A stretch of DNA of 64,000 bases from Peribolospora baueri. Taxonomy: Eukaryota > Basidiomycota > Peribolosporomycetes > Peribolosporales > Peribolosporaceae. The stretch covers positions 62,001-126,000 of the forward strand of contig JAMDHS010000019.1 of assembly GCA_029717555.1 (NCBI GenBank), read 5' to 3'. Below the pieces are notes generated by a model that was not told where the DNA came from, searched no databases, and saw only the letters and a program-made list of their open reading frames with translations. The translations under genes and the position numbers were made by a program. Of this stretch, positions 24,063-36,826 are shown in pieces (position 1 is the stretch's first letter; each line of letters starts with the position of its first letter).

Positions 24063-26619
24063 GCGAAGTCAGCACGGAGGGCGAAGGCTGAACGAGGGAG
24101 TCCTGTTTTCCTGTTCCGATGCGCAATTTTGTCGAACCGTTTATGTCTACGTCGATCGCGTGAGCCCACTGAGCCCGTTGACCCGAGTGCTGTGGTCCTG
24201 GCTGGGAACGGCCAGGTGGGAAGAACACAATTATCTCAGCGCGGTCCGAATATCTGCGGAAAACGTATGTGGACGAGCGCACGGCGAACGAACGCCACCA
24301 CTCTCACCTCCGTCCCTGCCCTCCCGAGCTCAAAGTCGTAGGTCAGCGACCAAGAGTCTTCCTCCTCGTCAAGTCCGTCAAGTCTGGGTGGAGGGTCGGA
24401 AGCCGGAAAAGAATGAATTGCCGAAATCCGAACCGGCCGCAATTCGCCGCAGGGCCGGATCGTCGCGACGCCGGCGCCATTCTACGACTGCCATCGCCAT
24501 CACCGTCGGGCACAGGCTTTGTTGGGCAATGGCCGTGACGACCCACCCTCTTAGTGCGTTGATCCACTCGGTTTTGCTACAAGCTCACTGCACCTACCAG
24601 AGAAGAGAGGTCTTTCTCTGACTCGTATAAGTAAAGCATGGTCGCGAAATGAGAAGAAATCTAGACGGTTGGGCTGTATTACTTGCTGAAAGCCGAAGCA
24701 CGCCCTATCACCTTACTTCCTTTCCTTTTCAGCCCGCCGTTCTCCCAGCTGATCTTTCCTGATTCCATCGCTCTCCAGGCAGTAGCGAACCGGACGCTAT
24801 GTCCTGCCCGTACCCGCAAAGCACCACCACCGCAACGGCCCACGGCCCGCATAGTTGGGCCAAATCACGCTTCCTGACTTCTGCTGTCTCATCTTCAGCT
24901 GTTAGTGGTTGAAGGAGTGCACAAGCGCGCTCAAAAAGTGCTCTTCCATGGACGATGATTGCAGGTAAAAAAAAAATGCACGGGCCCCGGCGTCAAGTTC
25001 GTCGCTTGCCTTGACAGTCCTCGGGAAAGATCTCAACTGTTGGCAACGTCAGACGTATGTTGAGGACAATGATTATGGGGAGGATGCCAATTTCATCCTC
25101 ACCACCGCCATCGTCATGAGTCGAATCTGACACATTCCTGGCCTCTTCTGCTCAACGGACCAGCAGTCGCCCGGTACTGTAAGTAGCGACAACGCGTTCT
25201 GTATCCCGTACATCTACCTTTCTTATTCTATGCCTTCCGACGGGCTGCCTTTGACCTGGGAGATGGCCCTACTGACTCGTATGACTCATATCATCTCGTG
25301 CTTTATTTATTGTACGCCCCTCTTGTGCCAGTTACGATATTTACACATGTCGGCGGGGGAACGGTTAGAAACGATGGTCTCAGCGGAGGGTCGTATTTGC
25401 AAGCCTCGCTTTTTTTTTTGCCTCTTCTCGTTCATAAATTTGTGTTCACTGGCGCTGATCTTATGTCCTAGTCTGCTGAAACCTATCTCTCCATGGCCCT
25501 TGCCGTCACACGTTCCCTTCATCACTGGATCCTACCCTCCATTCTCATAGAATCACGGTAATGACCGGGGACGATATGGCTCCAGACGCACCGAGAAAAG
25601 GCTCTCGGACATCGGATCTACGAAATCACTCCGAGCAACAATAATAGCTGATGGGCTGCGCTCTTGCCACAATGTCGACGACGCGCACCAGCCGACACCG
25701 CGGGGGAAATCGACCGTCGAGGAAGGCGTGCGCCATCGTCGTTGATTGATGCAATATATCCAACTCAGGTACGTATGGCATGATAGAGGCATGTCGGCAT
25801 GTCCGATCGATACGTGCGGAGCTGAACAGGGCGCAATGCTCGAAGCACATACCTTGCACGCGCCCGTCGCGCCGCCGGCTCGTGGACGGCTCTGGGGTCG
25901 AGGTGCACCGTGTACCTGATTGGCAAGGCGGGCGAAGGACGAAGAGGCAGAGAGGCTTGCGCACAAGAATGCACACGGTGGGGCAGCGAGCAGGCATGCT
26001 CGAGCCATGAGACGAACTATTCCAAGCCGCCGAGGGTCAGCCAGGGCGTTCTTAGGCACGAGTCGCGTCGCGACGAATGATCGCTCGCCTTGCTTGCTGT
26101 CGTCGCGCTCCTTCGGCGTCGATCAGATCAGGGGCACCGGCGGCGACTGCGGCAGCGTCACGGTGGTGGTCGAGATAGAGTAGGGGACGAAGATAATCAA
26201 CCCCTCCCACCTCCCATCTCCTTCGTCCTGTGTCTTTCCTTTCGTGACGAGGCAAGGCGGGAGCGGAATAGATCAGACAGAGGCCTATTAGACGGTGGAA
26301 TGGTTTCAAGACGAGTAGACGAAGCGGTGAGCGGCTCTGCCCTTTCCCTCCCCGCCATCTTGGTATCGCTGACCTCGCGCGCGCTTGTCCGACTTTGTCG
26401 CTCTCCTCGTTTGGTTCAGACACTGTTCCTCTCGTCACCGCCCTAGTCAGACGTTTCACCTTCCCGCTCTTTCCCTTTTCTCGATCACTTCGTATTCTTC
26501 TCTTTTGCCCGCGCTTTTTTCAGTTGTCTCGCGTTCGTCTTCCGCCCTGACCTCGCCCAACCTCGAGCACCTCGCCGTCCTAGCTCCCTAACCATCGCTC
26601 CATACCTGGCACAGCCATC
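24063..26619. other. 2.6-kb intergenic region, no gene supported
   Basis: Divergent promoter space between the EFM2-like gene and the CC1-box gene. The middle (about 24600-25600) is less GC-rich than the rest of the window. Minus-strand frames around 25553-26059 are open but show biased composition without any motif. The last 200 bases are pyrimidine-rich leader. No tRNA-like cloverleaf was recognised. Confidence 0.5.
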
Positions 26620-29600
26620 ATGTTGTACCCCAGCCCTCCCTCCGCACCTCGGCCTCGACCGCCAGCTCGGTCCACGTCGGGCAACTCCAATGCTCGCAAG
26701 TCCGTCCAAGGGCCGACGGATCGGAGCCCAGCCGCCGCTTCTCTTCACAGGACAAAACCAGAGGAGGAGGAGGCTAATGCGGGCACGCTGAAGCACGAAG
26801 TGGACTCCAAGGCCGGGCGCGTACCGGTGGACACAAAAGTAGAGACGGTGACGACCGTGTCCAACCATCCTCCCCCGCCGTCGTACTGTGCCGCTATCGC
26901 GTCTCGTTCGACGTACACTCCTTCCCAAACAGCCCTGCACGCCACCGCTAACCACCCGCACACGCCCGGATGGCCCCTGCCTCCTCTGCATCTCGATCTC
27001 GATCTCCCACCCGAGCTCGCCCGCGCCATTACGGAACGACGCAGGAGCAGCCCCTTTCCCGACTCCGCCCACTGCGAAACCTCGGATGACGGTCGCTCTC
27101 AGCTCGCAGATGATGGCGCTTCCCCGTTGGCGAAGGCTGCAAGCGCGTTACGTATCGCGTCTGGACAGGGTGCTCAAAATAGCTTGAATGGGACAGGCCT
27201 GGGCGTGGGGAACGAGGAAAAAACGCGGGAGACGGGGGTGTTGAGCAGTAAGTGGATTGGAGATAGGAGCAGGGATGAGCTGGAGAGGCTACTTGTCGAG
27301 GCTGACAAAGTCATTAGGGAGAGAGAAAGGGGTAAGTGAGATTGAGACTTGGTTACCTCACTTCCTCTCTGTTCTTTTTGGCCTCGCTCGTCCTGGAGCG
27401 ATGCTCACTCGTCTGTCTCTTCTCCAGACCTCAGTATCACGGCCGCCATCGGCCAAAACCTTCTCGAAAAGAACATATATCTTCGAAATATGCAGACATC
27501 GCTGTATGCTGCCTATCAGCCTCAGCCAGAGTCACAATACCCTTACTACCCCCCTTCATTTCACGCATTTCCCGGTCGTGTGGGACTGCCTTCTTCTCCG
27601 CCTCAAGTGGACCAGCCGCCGCCCGCACCGGATCAGGCTGTCGAGCTGCAGCCATCCTCTGACACCGTCAGTCCCAATGAAAGGTTCCGCTTCCCGAGAG
27701 TGGAAGACGACGATCACTACACGACCTTCGGCTCGCCTTCGTCCACTCTCCAGACCATGCGTCGGCACGGACATAGCAGGAACAGCTCCCTACGTTCGAT
27801 GCACGACCGCAGTCGAAAGAGCAGCACGAGCAGCTTTGCTCATTTGGACGCCGCCATCGAACGGAGAGCGCAGTTGATCGCGTCGACGAGCGCGATTAGG
27901 ACCCCCGCTAGCACCGCACCTGGCAGTCCCGAATTTGAGAGGCGCAACCTACACTCTCCGTCAACCTCCATAGACGGCAACTACCCCGCTGCCGCTCGCG
28001 CTTCGCTGTCTCGGACCTCCCTTTCAGGGAGAGGAGTCACGTCGTCCCCGTACCGCACGTCGTCAGACACGCCCTACCTCGATGAGCTAGCCAAGCAGAA
28101 CGACGCCCTTCTGAGCCAGCTGGCCGACCTCCAGGCGGAGGCGAGTAGGGCGGAGAAGGCGGGCAAGCGCAAGTTGCGCAAACTGGAGAAGGAGATGCAC
28201 GAGCTGAAGGCCGAGATGGAGAGATTGGTGGAGCGAAATGGGGAGTTGGAGGCCAGGGGAGAGCAGACGGAGTCGAAGAGGGGCAAAGGACCCGATGTCG
28301 TTACCTGGAAGGGAGACGTGGCAGGAGGACGATCCGAAACGGACGGGGAGGACGCGAACATGGATCCGCCAAGGCGTGCCGAGTCCCGCGCCGACGATTC
28401 GCCACCTTCATCTCGTCTTTTCCACCAAAAGCGCTCCGCAGCCAAGGGGGAGGACGAAGTGGACAATGGAGACCCAACCCCGGTGGAAGGCGATCCGCGC
28501 CTGCCACCTTCCCTCTCTTCCCGTAGTCTTGCCTCCAGCTCATCTACCAATGACGCTCCTGTGGACCCGTCGGCACCGGAGGTGGAGCGTGCGTTAGTCT
28601 CTCAGCTGATGAGCAAGATCGCCGAGCTGGAAGAGGCGAACGTGGCGATCGCGGCCCAACGAGAACACATGGACGGTAGGATGGAGAGGGTGATGTACGA
28701 GGCGGATCGGATGAGGCGCGCGTACGAAGACGAGCTCGATGCAGTGAGCGTGTGGCCAGGCTCGAGCTTAAAGGGCAACAGTCCGCAAAGGACGAGGAAG
28801 AGGCGCGCCGCTGGAAACAGACTCATCATCGAGGGTCGTAGGACGGCTAAAGCGCTCGCTAGTCTCGCTCGCAGAGAACGTCTCCGGCAGGCACCGGCCG
28901 GCAGCAGTGGCAGAGTGGAGGGACACGACGACGTCTGGACCGGTCCCTCGGTGTCTTCTCTCCCCTCAAATGAGGTTGATCGACTCCTACAGACGAGCGT
29001 CTCGCCTAGCCCCAGTGCCCGGATCTTCATGTCCAGCCCTGTCACCACGAGCGGTGGAAGCGGTCGTACGTGCGGGGCCAGTCCGGGGACTTCTCTGGAC
29101 CCGGAGAGCCCGGCCGCTCGCAGGGCGAGGAAGAAGGGCGGGAGGGGCAGCAGGAAGAGCTCCCGGATGCTGGGTATGAAGGATCATCCGCGCATTCAAA
29201 TTACGCCTTCGCAGGACGACTTGGGCCGTTCGACGGTGGACGAAGGTCGCGCCTCGGGGGAGTGGACGGATGAGCCGCTTCCGATACAGATGGATCGGCT
29301 ACGACCTCTCACCCCTTCGTCTAGCAAGAAGACCGTTTGTCGGGTCGTTTCTGCACTCTCGATCGGAATTGCCGGCGGCAGAGGCTCGCCAGCCGGGAAG
29401 GTGCGCACGATGCGCAAAGTGTCCAGCTGCGCCGACCTCGCCTTTGTGAGCTCCGCTCCTGCTTCCGCGGCCTCGATGCCCGTGGGGGATGGAATGAGCA
29501 CGCTGGGCTCGTTCCCCAGCTTGTGCGGCGAAATGAGGAGTCTGGGAAGCGAGAATAGCCTTCTCAGCCTGGCTGAGCGCGATCTTTGGGGAGAGCCTCT

Positions 29601-31041
29601 GAACGGGTTTAATAGAGGTGGCGACCGTCTCATTCATTCTCTCGGCAGTGAGCTCGGCTTTCCCACCCTTCATGCGGGCGACCAGGATGACGGCGGTTTG
29701 GACCTTCCTCTCGAGTCCGCGTCTGCGCACGCCGAATCGCCTGTGCGCTCGTCGGAAGGCCATCGCGGGCGCCTCCAACTGCCGGCACGACCGATGTACA
29801 GGAGCTACTCGGAGGACGATGAGGACATCAACAGCACCATGCAGCCTTCGGATTCTCATCAGGGGTCCAGCCGTGAAAGATCGCCCGCCCACGTCCTGGG
29901 TAGACCCGTCCAGCGCTTGAGGAAGATGATGGGAAGGATCGTATCTGTGCCCGGAACGCCTCGACCCACGGAGATGAGCCGGGGCCAGATACTGAGGTAC
30001 GGCGGTTTGGAAGACGGCGAATGGCTCGACACGGAGGACGCCGCGCTGGTCGACCGCGGCGAGCTCCGCAGCCCTGACCGTCCTCCGGATGCGGAATCTT
30101 TTGATCTCCTCGACCAGGCTGCTCGATGGCAGCCCGTGCGCTGGGCGGACGATGAGGATTTCGGTCTGCCCATCACCGAAGAGGAGGCGAGTGGATTTGG
30201 GCCGTTGGCGATCATGACAAGCCAGGGTAGCGGCAGCGGCAGGCTTAGCTTGATCGGGCGAGGACACAACGATCGAGAGGGCGACTGGCGGCCGGGTCGC
30301 CTGGGCGCACCATTCGAAATTGAGAGCGCGGAGATGGTCCACGCTCGGGAGACGCTCCAGCGCCTGCGTCATCGTCGGACTCTTGTGGACGGCGAGAAAA
30401 ATCTCGCTAGCTCCGAGGGGAGGTCGTTTGGTGGGGGTGCCGTCGGACAGAGCAGCAATAGCCTGGCGTTCCCTAAGTCTTCTCAGAGCTCCGCGGACAG
30501 CTTTCCTGCCCGTCCTCCACGGTCGTCGGGTCCGGTGCATCACCCACGCCGTTCGCTCGCGATCGAAAGGCTCGGCCTCGGTTCGACGCGCGAAAGGGCC
30601 CTCTCCATTGCCACCCGTACCTCCTCCTCCGGCCGCCGTCGCAGGCCTGTCCCCGTGTTTTCAGGCTCTGGCCCGCTCTCTGATCTTGCAGCCGCCACAG
30701 GTGAGACTGTGCCTGGTAGCTATATGGCAGATGAGGAAGATGAGCATGAGGAGAGTGAGAGTGGGGAGGACGACGACGACGACTTGTCTTCAGAGGATTT
30801 CGAGCTCGTCGACGAACGTCACCAAGCGGGAGCCCTGGGCACGGACTACTACCCCGTGAGCCTCCGCGCGCGCTACCACCCGGCGATGGTCAGCAAGAGG
30901 CTGCAGAATGCGGCGGTGGAGCAGGCGTTCGTTATCTTGGCGTACATCCAGCTCGCTATCGTGCTCACCTTCGTCGTCGTAGCTTGTTGGAGCAAGGGGC
31001 CTCAGAGTGTTTTGGGAGCTCGAGGCGCCAAGGCGACGTGA
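26620..31041 (+). CDS. Tail-anchored coiled-coil protein with CC1-box (dynein adaptor-like) motif
   Basis: The protein is 1441 residues from exons 26620-27331 and 27428-31041. The first exon ends in a helix ELERLLVEADKVIRERER that runs straight across the splice site into DLSITAAIGQNLLEKN (about residues 238-253). This matches the CC1-box pattern (AAxxGxxLLxxN) by which BICD2, HAP1/TRAK and Spindly contact the dynein light intermediate chain (established for those proteins). Coiled coil follows: YLDELAKQNDALLSQLADLQ onward, and again around ALVSQLMSKIAELEEANVAI. The middle is Ser-rich. The C-terminus has one hydrophobic helix, AFVILAYIQLAIVLTFVVVA, about 30 residues before the stop, typical of a tail anchor. 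A role tethering dynein to a membrane is inference. Around 28746-28830 another frame looks more coiled-coil-like (see findings). Confidence 0.83.
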
Positions 31042-31644
31042 TGAGTCGGGGCAACGTCCGAGTTTGGTTTTAGAAACGTGTTGGACGCTCTCTACGTCGG
31101 CGGCGAGCCGTCTTTCCTCATCGTCAGGTTCAGACCATCGTTCGTTCATGGCGCGCTTCCCATGCGTTCGGATCCCACAGTGTAACATACACATCGAGTC
31201 ATTTCCGTATTCAAGGACGGCAGGCGGCAGCGATTCAGTGACGCGAAAGACATCATCGGGCCGCCGCGTGCGAAGCCACCGTCGTTCCATTCAACCTTTG
31301 TCCTCGCATCTCGTCGTGTCTTCTCGATGTCACTCGCACTCGCACCGGCGACCGACTCCGACGCGATCACCGCCCTTCGCACGTTTGTCGCAGTGGCGGC
31401 AGGGGTTGGTTGAGACACGCACGTTAGGGTTACGTCTCTCCGCTGTCGCGCTTCTCCGCCCCTCCTAACGCGCCTCGCCTCGTCCGTCCATCTCCATCAT
31501 CCCCTTCCATCCATCCATCCATCGGACCCTGATATCGCCTCCCACCATCTCAACCGTATTTCCATCTCCACCTTCATCGTTTCTCCTCTTCGACGCCTCT
31601 GTCTACGCATCGCATCATCACGCCTGTCACGACCTCAAACCGAC
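31042..31644. other. Spacer and promoter before the Bqt4-like gene
   Basis: About 600 bases with the 3' UTR of the CC1-box gene and a pyrimidine-rich leader with CCAT repeats near 31510. It contains one TTAGGGTTA at 31424-31432. No gene seen. Confidence 0.5.
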
Positions 31645-33020
31645 ATGCCCGCCGCCTCTCGCTCACCTGCAAAGTCGCGCTCGACGCGCACCACGCGCTC
31701 CTCCGCTGAGCCCATCTCTCCGCCGGTCAAGACGGTCACGCTCTCCTCTTCCTCCTCCAATGGCTCCGTCGTCGGAGCTGGCGGTCGTCCTCCGCTGCCT
31801 CGCGACTGCGCCAACGAGTTCTTGCCCGACCACGAAGTCGCCGTCAAGCGTCAAGTGATCCGGAGGGAGGGACAGAACATCATCATTGCGCGCGTCAAAC
31901 TGCCCAGCAGTCCGACCGACCACGCGTTTCTTCTCAAGCGGTGAGTCACCCGCTTCTCGGTTTTACTCTCTCCGCCGCTATCGCTGCGGTGTGTCCGCTG
32001 TGGACGGCGCATTCTGCACGTAAGCGCGTTGGACAGGCGCGCCGGTTCGGACGAGCGAGGGAGCACGCCGCTGATGCCCTGAAACTGTCCCTTTTTTGCA
32101 GCTTCGACTCTAACGCTGTAGCCGCCTCCGCCATGTTCCGCATCGCCTTCCCCACCGCTGACGGCGAGATGGAGCGCGCGGAGATGGCGTATCTGGAGCG
32201 AACATATGACTGCGAGAACGCTAACGGCGGCTCGTCCAAGTCTCCTGGCCGAGGGATCCGCCTCGCGGGCGTCTGGATGCCCGCCGACGACGCCCTTGCG
32301 GTGGCTGAAGAGTACGGCCTCACGCGATTCGTCGAGCCCCTGGTGCGCGCAGGGCCGGAGGAGGACAAGCTCCGGGAGAAGGAGAAGGAGGCGGTCAGCA
32401 CGCCGGCTAGGAGCAAGCGCTTGCGTGTGACCGAGGCCATCGATTCTCCGGCGCAGGCCGCGGCAGCCATTTCGACCGCTAGCCCGAGCCGCGTGGAGAA
32501 GTTGGAAACGACGGTGGTGCGGGTGGAGGAGACGACGAGCGCGGAGACCAAGCCGAGCGGAACGGTTTCGACGACAGCGACGGTCGTCAGCTCTACTGAC
32601 GCGGACGGGCGCCCGGCGCAGCTGACCGACGCCGAAATTGAGGCGAGGATCAAGGAGGCCAAGGACATCGTCAAGAAGGTCCAGCAAGAAGGGGGTGACG
32701 CTGGTACCGCGACCTCCACCTTAGACGCCAGCGCCGCCGGCAAGGGCCGCGGCACGAAGCGAAGCACACAGACGGTCGCCGCGGAGGACGCCGCGGAGGA
32801 CGAGAGGGAGCGTCGTGAGGAGCAGCAGGTGGCGCGCCAGTGGGCCGCCACGAGGGTGCTGCGCAGGGCCGGGAAGGCAGCTCGCGAGCGCAGGGGCGTG
32901 GTGACCCTTGGCGCTGCTGCCGCCGTCGCTGCTGCCGGGTTCGCCGTATCCCAGTTGGGCGGTCAGTTTCCCTTCGACGTGTCCCAGCTGGGCGCTCAGA
33001 TCGGAGGATTTTTCTTCTGA
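31645..33020 (+). CDS. bqt4: Bqt4-like APSES-type protein with C-terminal membrane segment
   Basis: The protein is 404 residues from exons 31645-31940 and 32102-33020. The N-terminal 190 residues resemble the KilA-N/APSES-like fold of fission-yeast Bqt4: VAVKRQVIRREGQNIIIARV, LKRFDSNAVAASAMFRIAFP across the splice site, then LAGVWMPADDALAVAEEYGL and VEPLVRA, the latter matching the 'G.W.....A..LA..Y.L...L.PL' ending of APSES-like domains. A charged linker with a helical stretch (AEIEARIKEAKDIVKKVQQE) follows. The C-terminus has an Ala/Gly-rich hydrophobic segment (GVVTLGAAAAVAAAGFAV) and ends FFF. Bqt4 anchors telomeres to the inner nuclear membrane in S. pombe; a similar role here is inferred. 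A soluble APSES-type transcription factor is less likely because of the membrane segment. Confidence 0.78.
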
Positions 33021-34265
33021 TCCGAGCCTCCGAGGTGGCGGTGCCTGGCCATGTCGCCAGCGGCTGGACTCGATCCGTCGTTGGTGAGCCGCAGGGTTTG
33101 GGGGAAAACCCGTCACGTCTCGCTTCCGTTCTCTCCTTTCTATCCGTACTGCCCTTTCTTCCTTCTTTCCGTTTCCACGACCTCAGTCGTCGTTGTGTTT
33201 GTGAAGAGACTTTTTTTTGGTTCAGTTTCGTTCGCCAAAGTTCTCTATTTTCTCCCGTCTGCGTGGGCGGATGTCGGTGCGCCTGCGTATCCTCCCAACT
33301 TGTCAGAATATGTCGTTACCCTCGCCCTCGCTGCGGCGGACGTCGTTTGTTTTCCCCTTTGTCCTCGACTCCGTTTCTTCTTCCCTTTGTCCTCGACTCC
33401 GTTTCTTCTCCCCTCCATCCTCAACGCAACCCGTTCTTCGACTTCGTCCTCTCGTCCTGCCCGCCATTTCCGCCGTATACTTATCCCCTTTCCCCTTCCG
33501 TCCCCTCCTCGGTCTGCCTCCCTTTCTTTTTTCTTGCCCCACACGGCGTCGCCTCGTCGAGGGTTGGGGAATGAGGTCGAGGGTTTAAGCCAGTCGGCTC
33601 TGGCTCGTCTCTCCGCACCTCTTTCGAGATGTGGTGCCCTTCGACGACGTCGTTCTATCTGCTCGTCCTGATTTCCCCTCTTGCCCTCCCCTCCACCCTT
33701 GGCTCGTCGATGTCCGTTCGTCCGTCTGTTTCTCCTGTCTCTCCCCTTTTAGCTTAATCCGGTGGCCCCCCTTCTTTTCTTTTTCGCGTGCATTGGTGTG
33801 TGGGGAAGGAATTATTGGGGTCGACGGCTGGTGCTTTTTTCTTTCGACTGAGCGTCTTTTTGTTAGTCTGGGGAGAGAGAAGGAGTCCGAGGAGGAGAGT
33901 GGGGAAGGGCGTCATTGTGATGTGGGCGTCGACGTCGACAGTGAGGCGGCGGTCGTCGCCCGTGTAACTAACTAGCTATACAGATTATGTGCTTTTTTCG
34001 CTCTTGTTCGAGGCGGATGATGGGCTGCGAGCGTGTTTATCAATCCCATTCGACCACCTGCGCGTACTGTACTACAGGAGTCGGCCCTCGCTAAACGGAC
34101 GGCGGCGGCTCGAGAAGGAGCGTTGGATGTACGGTAGCGTTTTTTTTTTGTTAAGTCGCTTGATGGAGAGAGAATGAGCGAGCGGAGTGAGTGCGGCACG
34201 GCGCGGCGCGGCGCGGACGCTGTAGAGTCGTCTGCGGACGGGGACGGGGACGAAGCGGACTGGAG

Positions 34266-34267
34266 AG

Positions 34268-34318
<51 letters not shown>

Positions 34319-34329
34319 AAAAGAAAGAA
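34266..34329. repeat. (GAAA)n microsatellite
   Basis: About fifteen GAAA/AAAG units in a row on the plus strand, in the long gap between the Bqt4-like and PPS1 genes. Confidence 0.97.
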
Positions 34330-34524
34330 GGGGTCATGCGTCGTGGACGAGCTGACGGTCTTACAAGGAGAACAAAAAGGTGGTGCTGTTTGGATTCGTC
34401 GTCGTCGGCCGGCTGGCCGTCATCACCAACGTCATCGCCATCGGGCGGGCGCTGCGGAGGGATGGGAGGGAGGCGAGGAGCAAGAGCTGACGTTACGCTG
34501 GAGCGGGCGTCGGCATTGTTCTTT

Positions 34525-34549
34525 TCTCATCTCATCTCATCTCATCTCA
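34525..34549. repeat. (CTCAT)n pentanucleotide repeat
   Basis: Four to five CTCAT units in the same gap, about 200 bases after the GAAA array. Confidence 0.9.
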
Positions 34550-36246
34550 CCCCGCTCCGCTCGCTGATGATCTGATCGAAGAAAAGATAGGCAGCCGAGG
34601 TGGAAGAAACGCAAACGCATGATGTGGCTGAAACGGATTGGCTGGGATGGGATGGCCCTCGCTTTCCCCGCCCACCCTGGCCCGGTCGTGCCGCACCGCA
34701 CCGCACCGCACAGCACAGCACCCCGTCCGTCGTCTTGGCCCCTGTCTCTCTGTGTGTCCGGCAGGCGGAGAGAGGGAGCGAGTGAGCAAACAAGCAAACC
34801 CCAAAGAGCGAGGCCTAGGCTAGGGCCGAGACGGGGGTGGGGGGTTTGGATCCCCATCCCCTCTGCACCCTCGAACTTGCGAAGGGGGGGTGAAACGGAT
34901 GTGGACGTGGCGCTGGGCCTCGTCCGAACGAAGCGTTTTTGGGGCGTCGTCGTCGTCGTCGTCGTCATCGTCTAGACCTAATTTCTCGTCCCCACGTTCA
35001 CTTGGCACCATCGGACGCCCACCGAGCCGCGAGCCGGAGGGCAGGGAGGAAGCAGAGCGGGAGCGTTAGCGCGGGTCACGTGCGAGCGCGTTGTTGTACG
35101 AACAAGAGAAAGAATACGGAAGCGGTGCTTAATAACAATGAAACGACGGCTTAGTTAGCGTGCGCCAGCCCCGCGGTGGACGTGCATGCCGTGCGTTCGT
35201 CTGCCGTCACTTGCCGTCACACCCCGCCCCGCCCCGCCGCTGCCGACTATCAGCGCCTCGGTCGTCCGACACGGCCTTTGTGTACACTACCGACACGACC
35301 GGCGCCCCACACGCCCGCCCCCAAGTGCCGAGCTCGGCCAAGGCCCCAGAGCCCGGCAGTGGCTTGTGTTTGTGTCTGTCTGTCTGTTTCGGTTTTTCTT
35401 TTCGTCGCGCCGAGCCGAGCCGACGGTAGAGGGACGCGGACGGACGCATGAAGGGTTGGTTCATGCTGGCCTTGGGTCGGACGACGACCACGACGACGTC
35501 TTCTTCGTTTTCGTCGAGGCGGGAGCGAGCGGACGGGCGGGCGTAAGACAGTGACCGGCGGCTGACGACGGTAGGTGCCCACCTGAGACTGACTCGTCAG
35601 GTCCATCATCATCCCTTGTAGTTAACGCCACGGCGGCTCCCGTGCTCAAGCGCAAGCGCGTCCCCGAACATACGGTTCTTGTGCATCCTTTTTTTTTCCT
35701 TTTTTTTCTGTTCGTCCCTCGTCTCAAACTCGAGACGAACCCTGATCGAGCCGAGTCGCAACGCAGCCCTAGTTCTAGTTCTAGTTCGGCAAGGCGGCCG
35801 CTGCCGTCACCAGTTGCTACGCCGTCACCGCGCCGCCATCGCCATCGTCACGCCATCGTCACAGCGGACGGCCGACCGCCGTCGGCTTTCAGCGTCGTCT
35901 ACCCTTTCCCCTCCCCTCTCCCTGGCGGATCGCATCGGATCGCATCCTGCTGTCACCTGTCTCGGATCCGAATCCGGATTCGGCTGGCCATCCCCTCGTC
36001 CGTCCTTCTCCTCCCTTCTCCGTCTCCCTCCGCTCGCATCGTGTCGCGCGCGTCGTCGGAGAAGACACGAGGGCATAGGGGGAAGAAGAAGAAGGAGGAG
36101 GCGGCTTGTTCCATCGCGTGCACCGCAGCCAGGCAGAAGAAACCCGCGGTAACTAGGCGTTGGGCGGTCGAAGAGGTAAGTCGTGCTCGTAGTCGTTCGG
36201 ATTCGTTATCATTGTACGACTGGAGCGGGGTGTACGGGGCCAGCTG

Positions 36247-36276
36247 CCGTCGTCGTCGTCGTCGTCGTCGTCGGGG
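36247..36276. repeat. (CGT)n trinucleotide repeat
   Basis: Nine or so uninterrupted CGT units in non-coding sequence upstream of PPS1. Confidence 0.93.
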
Positions 36277-36779
36277 TCGGGGTCTACATACGTGGAGCAA
36301 GTAACCAAGGGGTGGCCCGCTTACGTTGCGAGCCGAGGCAGGCGTGGAAAACGAACGAAGGGAGAAGGGAGGGATGAACGAAGGGAGGGGGCACGCATAC
36401 TGCCGCAGGCTGCAGACACATTGCTGCGTGAGTGAATGCCCCAGGCAGGGGCCATCCATTGATTTCATTCGATTTGGCTTGGTTTGATTCGATTGGAGGA
36501 GTCGCGCGCGCTCGTCCGGTCCGCCCGTCTGTCTGTTGTCGCTATCGCCCGTCGTTCTAGTTAAGCTCGCGGGCTAACGTGAGTCCAAGGGCCAAGGGCC
36601 AAGGGCCATGCATGCTACGCCGCGCTACGGGTGGATGGGATGGATGGATCGGACGGCCGAGTAGTGGTCGCCTGCTCGCCTTGCCTCGCTGCGCAGGCGG
36701 GCGCCTGATTGGGCATTTCTCCACCCTATCGTCGTCCGTCGTCCGTCGTCGTCGTCTGGCTGTGGCTGATGCTGGCTGA

Positions 36780-36826
36780 TTGATGGCTGGCTGGCTCAAT
36801 GGCTGGCTGGCTGGCTGGCTGGCTAA
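36780..36826. repeat. (TGGC)n repeat
   Basis: Two blocks of TGGC units separated by a short interruption. It lies at the 5' end of the open frame that continues into PPS1. Confidence 0.92.

Noticed and set aside
25553-26059. 168-codon minus-strand frame
   Set aside because: Composition is irregular, Cys/Trp/His scattered without pattern, no domain, and overlapping frames are equally open.
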